The notes beneath the pieces were generated by a model. That model saw only the letters and a program-made list of their open reading frames with translations, was not told the origin of the DNA and did not search any database. Below are positions 5,809 through 9,220 of a stretch of DNA of 9,220 nucleotides, piece by piece. Source of the DNA: Planctomycetota bacterium. GTDB taxonomy: Bacteria > Planctomycetota > UBA1135. The position numbers and the translations under genes were made by a program. Position 1 is the stretch's first letter. Each line of letters begins with the position of its first letter. The DNA is taken from assembly GCA_027623585.1 (NCBI GenBank), contig JAQBVK010000079.1, positions 1 through 9,220 of the forward strand, in the 5' to 3' direction.

Positions 5809-7656
5809 ATGGGTCCTGCCGCCGTCCTGGTGCTTGCGGTCACGGCGCTGACGCTCTATTTGCTGTTCAGCGAGAAGGCGACGCTCGACGCGGTGGGGCT
5901 GGGGATCATGGTGGCCTTGGTCGGCGGCGGCGAGGTGATCCGGATCTTCGATCCGGCTTTCGACCCGCAAACCATGCTCCTCGGCGCGCGCCAAGCGCTG
6001 GAGAACATCGGCAACGGCGCGGTCATGACCGTCGCCGGTTTGTACGTGCTGGGTGAAGCGCTCTCGCGCACCGGCGCGGTTGAATTCATTGCGCGCGCGG
6101 TGACGGGCGCCACCGGCGGGCGCGAGCGGCGCATGATCTTGGTGCTCGGCTTGGTGGCCGGAGTGGTTTCGGCCTTCCTTGCCAACACCGCAGTCGTACT
6201 GATCTTCGTGCCGGTGATCTTGGACTTGGCGCGCCGCAACAATCTCAGCGCGTCGCGGCTCTTGCTGCCACTGGCATACGCCACTCTGTTCGGCGGCATG
6301 TGCACGCTGGTCGGCACCAGCACCAACCTGCTGGTCAGCGGCGTCGCCGAAGCGGACGGCTTCGAACCGATCGGGATGTTCGAAATGACGCCGATCGGTG
6401 CGCCGTTGTTGCTCATCGGCACGGTCGGCATGGCGATCTTTGCGCGGCGCTTGTTCCCCATCCGCCACTCCCTGACCAGCATGATCGGTGGCAACGAAGA
6501 TCGCGAGTACGTAACCGAACTCGTGATCGGCCCCACTTCCTCACTGATCGGGCGGAAGTACGCCGAAGCCTTCGAAGGCTCGCGCGCCCAATTGCTGTTC
6601 TTCGTGCGCGACGAGGAGATGCATTGGCCGCCCTACTTCGGAGAAATCATCGAAGCGGGCGACGTCGTGATGCTGCGCGGCAACGTCGACGTGATTGCCG
6701 GCTTGCAAGATTCGCTCGGCCTTAAACTCTTCAACGATTCGAAGATGGACTCGAAGTCCATGCAGTTCTTTGAACTCGCGGTCGCGCCGCACTCGACGAT
6801 GTTGGGCCGCGAGATCGGAGAACTGCATCTGTTCCGCGACTATGGCGTGGTCACGATGGCGGTGCTGCGCGGCGGCCACCACATCCGCGAACGCGCCTCC
6901 AAGCTCAAGCTTGATGCGGGCGACCTCCTGCTCGTCGTCGGCGATCCGAATTCGCAAGGCCGGATCCGCGCGAGCGGAGAGTTCTATCTGCTCACCGGAG
7001 CGCACAACTGGGTCGTGCTGCGCAACAAGGCGCGCACTGCGCTGATGATCGCGTTCGCGGTGATGTTCGGCTTCACCGCCGCCTCGATGGCGCACGCCGG
7101 CCGGCTCTTGCCGTGGATTTCGATCGGCGGCGCGTTCGCGGCAGTTGCCACCGGCTGCCTCACGGCGCGGCGCGCCTACCGCACCCTGGATTGGCCAGTC
7201 TTGGTGTTCATCATTGGCACGATCGGCCTCGGCCAAGCCATGACGCATACCGGTCTCGCCAGTCAGGCGGCCGGCGCACTGGTCAGCGCCCTCGATTCCT
7301 GGGGCCCCGTGGCTGTGCTCGCCGGCCTCTCACTGCTGTGCGGCGCGCTCACCAACATCGTTTCGAACAACGCCGTGGGAGTCTTGGTCACGCCGATCGC
7401 GATTCGCGCGGCCCAGCGTCTCTCGGAGTTGCACGCCGATCTCGATCCTCAAAAACTGATCCGCGCCTTCATCCTTACGGTGGCGTTCAGCGCTTCGCTT
7501 TCCTTCGCGACGCACTGGGGGCACCAGGTCAACTTGATGGTCTACGGTCCTGGCGGCTACAAGCCCGGCGACTTCCTGCGCGCCGGTCTGCCGATCACCA
7601 TACTGACCTGGATCGCGATCACGCTGAGCGTGTCGTTCTGGTTCGGCCTGCTCTGA
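5809..7656 (+). CDS. SLC13/DASS-family permease with two RCK_C (TrkA-C) domains
   Basis: This is a 615-residue inner-membrane transporter of the divalent anion/Na+ symporter superfamily (sulfate, dicarboxylate or similar; substrate not readable). The N-terminal membrane half (residues 1-215) carries SAFLANTAVVLIFVPV (121-136) and GTSTNLLVSG (169-178), the first substrate/Na+ site region. Two cytoplasmic regulatory domains of RCK_C type follow, about 230-308 (IGPTSSLIGRKYAEAF … GDVVMLRG) and 315-392 (FELAVAPHSTMLGREIGELH … GDLLLVVGD). The C-terminal membrane half (405-615) has the second site, TNIVSNNAVGVLVTPIAI (515-532), and SFATHWGHQVNLMVYGPGGY (565-584). This SLC13 + two RCK_C architecture is common in bacteria and resembles algal SAC1-like sulfate transporters. 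The ATG at 5809 follows the stop of a decayed paralogue by 26 bases. The 3' end faces the unknown exported protein gene with only 12 bases between them. The gene looks intact and complete. Confidence 0.92.
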   Translation: MGPAAVLVLAVTALTLYLLFSEKATLDAVGLGIMVALVGGGEVIRIFDPAFDPQTMLLGARQALENIGNGAVMTVAGLYVLGEALSRTGAVEFIARAVTGATGGRERRMILVLGLVAGVVSAFLANTAVVLIFVPVILDLARRNNLSASRLLLPLAYATLFGGMCTLVGTSTNLLVSGVAEADGFEPIGMFEMTPIGAPLLLIGTVGMAIFARRLFPIRHSLTSMIGGNEDREYVTELVIGPTSSLIGRKYAEAFEGSRAQLLFFVRDEEMHWPPYFGEIIEAGDVVMLRGNVDVIAGLQDSLGLKLFNDSKMDSKSMQFFELAVAPHSTMLGREIGELHLFRDYGVVTMAVLRGGHHIRERASKLKLDAGDLLLVVGDPNSQGRIRASGEFYLLTGAHNWVVLRNKARTALMIAFAVMFGFTAASMAHAGRLLPWISIGGAFAAVATGCLTARRAYRTLDWPVLVFIIGTIGLGQAMTHTGLASQAAGALVSALDSWGPVAVLAGLSLLCGALTNIVSNNAVGVLVTPIAIRAAQRLSELHADLDPQKLIRAFILTVAFSASLSFATHWGHQVNLMVYGPGGYKPGDFLRAGLPITILTWIAITLSVSFWFGLL

Positions 7657-7668
7657 TCGTTTCGCGGA

Positions 7669-8346
7669 TCAGCGCGAAGCCGGCTCTGCAACCGCCGACC
7701 CTTCACTCTCGGCGCGCGCTTCGTACCACTGCCAGAACGCTTCGTGCACTGCGTTCGCGCGCGCGTCCACCGGATTACTGTCGCGCCATCCGTAATGAGG
7801 ATTGGTTCCGAGCAGGTCGTAGTTGAGCCAGTAGTCGAAACTGCCGCGCGCGTGAATTTCGCGCATCGTCGCGGCTTGGCGCAGCAACAAGCCCGCCATC
7901 GCGGGCGGATCGAGCAACAGGAAGGCGGAGTCTTCCGTGGCGTCTCCGGAGGCGTAGCGGTCGGTGCGGCGCGCGGCGAGGAAGCCGCGTTCGTTCGGAT
8001 GGATGCCGTCGCCTACGGCGGTGCGCAGATCGGCCCAGCCGGCGGACTCGATGCGCAACGGCCAAATCCCTTCCCCAGTGAAGCGCACCAGTACGTCACT
8101 GTGGTCGAGACTGAAACGCGCGCCTTCGGCCGGGAAGCCGCGCGCGAACTCGGAGGTCTCAAGGAACTCGTTGGCGAGATCGGCGGCAAGTTCCAAACGC
8201 TCGTAGGCCAAGCGCTGGCCGGTGCCGGGTTCGGCCTCGCGGAGCTTCCACAGCCGCACCGGTTCGGCCGCGCAAGCGCCTCCCAGGACGAGGAGAGCCG
8301 CGCCGAGCAAGGCCTGACGGAGAAGGGCGGGGAAGTGCCGGTGCAT
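7669..8346 (-). CDS. Exported protein of unknown function
   Basis: This 225-residue protein has a clear N-terminal export signal. HRHFPALLRQ is followed by the hydrophobic ALLGAALLVLGGACA, with a likely signal-peptidase site after the A-C-A at residues 24-26. A lipoprotein start at Cys25 is possible but the GGAC box is poor. The mature part has no family I recognise. It is rich in aromatic and charged residues in its second half: GIHPNERGF (114-122), DYWLNYDLLGTNPHYGWRDS (171-190) and AFWQWYEAR (203-211). That looks like a folded periplasmic or secreted domain, not low-complexity sequence. It converges on the SLC13 permease (12-base gap) and is divergent from the coiled-coil protein gene (101 bases between starts). 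A TAGAAT hexamer at 8358-8363 on the minus strand resembles a -10 box but has no matching -35. The opposite-strand open frame across it is a shadow. Gene reality is supported by the signal peptide and GC-rich third positions. Confidence 0.72.
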   Translation of the reverse strand: MHRHFPALLRQALLGAALLVLGGACAAEPVRLWKLREAEPGTGQRLAYERLELAADLANEFLETSEFARGFPAEGARFSLDHSDVLVRFTGEGIWPLRIESAGWADLRTAVGDGIHPNERGFLAARRTDRYASGDATEDSAFLLLDPPAMAGLLLRQAATMREIHARGSFDYWLNYDLLGTNPHYGWRDSNPVDARANAVHEAFWQWYEARAESEGSAVAEPASR

Positions 8347-8412
8347 GGCCGAAGCTCATTCTAGATAGCCGGAACCGGGGAATCTGGCCGGGGTTGGGTA
8401 GGCTAGATGGTT

Positions 8413-8424
8413 CGCCACCTGGCG
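8413..8424. promoter_or_regulatory. Short inverted repeat in the divergent intergenic region (possible operator)
   Basis: CGCCA-CC-TGGCG is a perfect five-base inverted repeat with a two-base centre, 23 bases upstream of the ATG at 8448 and within the 101-base gap between two divergent genes. It could be an operator half-site pair, but a five-base arm is expected by chance in DNA this GC-rich. I see no convincing -35/-10 pair beside it. Confidence 0.2.
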
Positions 8425-8447
8425 GTTCCCCCGTTTTCAGCAAGTCC

Positions 8448-9220
8448 ATGAACGATCTCGCCCGCACCTCACTCATGTTCGTCGTCGGATTGGCCGGCGG
8501 CCTCACCGGCGCCGTCTTCCTCGGAGGCGGTGCAGGACCTTCCTCTGAGCCGGATTCGACCTCCGCCGACTCTCCGGACCGCACGATCAAGGCCCTCGAG
8601 GAGCGCGTGATGACCCTGGAAGGCTCGATCGAGTCCCAGCGTCTCGCCTATGACGAATTGGATGGCCGCATGCTGGCCCTCTCGCGCCGCCCTGACATGG
8701 AACAGTTGCTCGCGTCGGCCGACGCCGCGCAGGCCACGGCTGGTCTGAACGGCGCCGTGATGCCTGCCGGACCTGCGATGACCGCCGAAGTCCGGGCAGC
8801 TCTCGAAATGATCGAAGGTGAACAACGTGCCGAGCGCGAAGCCGAGCAGGCCAAGCGGCGTGACGAGCGCCTGAACGCCACCGTCGAGCGCCTCACCTCC
8901 GAACTCGGACTCGACGCGGGCCAGGCCCAAGTCGTGAAGGCGGCGTTGACCGAATCAACGGTCGCGCGCGAGGCGATGTTCGCCGAGATGCGCAACGGCG
9001 GCGGCGCGAACATGGACCGCGAGCAGATTGGTCAGAAGATGACCGAACTTCGTGACGCCGAGATCGCCACGGTCAGCAAGGTGCTGCCCCCGACGCAGGT
9101 TGAGCAATACAGCTCGATCACCAGCTTCGGCGGCGGGCGCGGCTTCGGCGGCGACAGCGGCGGTGGCCGTGGTCAGACCGGCGGCGGCGCAACTGGCGGC
9201 GGCGCAACCGGCGGCCGTGG
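8448..9220 (+). CDS. Membrane-anchored coiled-coil protein with Gly-rich tail, unknown function (3' end outside window)
   Basis: An open frame from ATG 8448 runs to the window edge without a stop (257 codons seen). Residues 7-27 (SLMFVVGLAGGLTGAVFLGG) form a membrane anchor or uncleaved signal. A Pro/Ser/Asp-rich linker (30-45) follows. Then come a short coiled coil (47-80, IKALEERVMTLEGSIESQ), a second linker (88-112) and a long charged helical region (112-182, e.g. EGEQRAEREAEQAKRRDERL). The segment LGLDAGQAQVVKAALTES … LRDAEIATVSKVLPPTQVEQYSSI (153-225) has the paired 'L-x2-x-Q' look of Spy/CpxP-like periplasmic helical proteins, but this is only a resemblance. From 227 the protein is Gly-rich, with GGGAT units. 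It is most likely extracytoplasmic. The start is taken as the first ATG that gives a full anchor; no good Shine-Dalgarno precedes it. Minus-strand frames overlapping it are shadows. Confidence 0.75.
   Translation, partial: MNDLARTSLMFVVGLAGGLTGAVFLGGGAGPSSEPDSTSADSPDRTIKALEERVMTLEGSIESQRLAYDELDGRMLALSRRPDMEQLLASADAAQATAGLNGAVMPAGPAMTAEVRAALEMIEGEQRAEREAEQAKRRDERLNATVERLTSELGLDAGQAQVVKAALTESTVAREAMFAEMRNGGGANMDREQIGQKMTELRDAEIATVSKVLPPTQVEQYSSITSFGGGRGFGGDSGGGRGQTGGGATGGGATGGR
9180..9209 (+). repeat. Two tandem 15-base units encoding GGGAT in the Gly-rich tail
   Basis: GGCGGCGGCGCAACT at 9180-9194 is followed by GGCGGCGGCGCAACC at 9195-9209, differing only in the last base. A third unit appears to begin at 9210 as the window ends. 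The units are in frame with the gene starting at 8448 and encode Gly-Gly-Gly-Ala-Thr, so copy-number change by slippage would keep the frame. Confidence 0.8.

Noticed and set aside
5698..6468. Long minus-strand open frame (256 codons) opposite the SLC13 permease
   Set aside because: Its product is a His/Arg/Glu/Gln-rich low-complexity string with no domain, as expected for a shadow frame in GC-rich coding DNA. The plus strand carries an unmistakable transporter.
8347..8447. Bidirectional promoter in the divergent gap
   Set aside because: A TAGAAT hexamer on the minus strand (8358-8363) lacks a -35 partner at 16-18 bases, and nothing convincing is seen on the plus strand. It was not called as a promoter.

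Overview
The window is GC-rich, tightly packed bacterial chromosome with seven complete protein genes running through its middle, two more (one at each edge) cut by the window, and one clear gene remnant. GmhA (heptose synthesis), a lipoprotein-type solute-binding protein and a FlaA1/CapD-type sugar-nucleotide dehydratase all point to a Gram-negative cell. The compact parvulin with a DDP…PG.Y…FGWH pattern and the coiled-coil, Gly-rich exported protein at the right edge remind me of Planctomycetota, but that is a family-level impression and not proof.

Left part (1-3225): the 3' end of a polysaccharide-biosynthesis dehydratase (+) meets, tail to tail with a 17-base overlap, a minus-strand operon. 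In transcription order this operon is ATPase (3225-2437), FecCD/BtuC-type permease (2440-1433) and a cytoplasmic parvulin prolyl isomerase with an unusual charged insert (1419-877). ATPase and permease overlap by ATGA, and the parvulin follows 13 bases later.

Middle (3252-5386): gmhA (+) is divergent from the ATPase with only 26 bases between them. It converges on a second minus-strand pair: a BtuF-like binding lipoprotein (5386-4559) followed by a SAM-dependent methyltransferase-like gene. The binding protein is the natural partner of the permease/ATPase, so one importer (vitamin B12, heme or siderophore type; B12 is the best guess) is encoded in two pieces on either side of gmhA.

Right-centre (5401-7656): an intact SLC13-family permease with two RCK_C/TrkA-C domains is preceded by a 5'-truncated, frameshifted remnant of a paralogue, matching its last ~120 residues. 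This is the clearest oddity in the window.

Right end (7669-9220): an unrecognised exported protein (-) and, divergent from it, a membrane-anchored coiled-coil protein with a Gly-rich tail that runs off the window with no stop codon. I saw no rRNA, tRNA, CRISPR array, insertion sequence, phage genes or riboswitch. I found no convincing undescribed multi-gene system. The observations worth following are the decayed transporter copy, the parvulin insert, the split importer with its methyltransferase partner, and the two unknown exported proteins.
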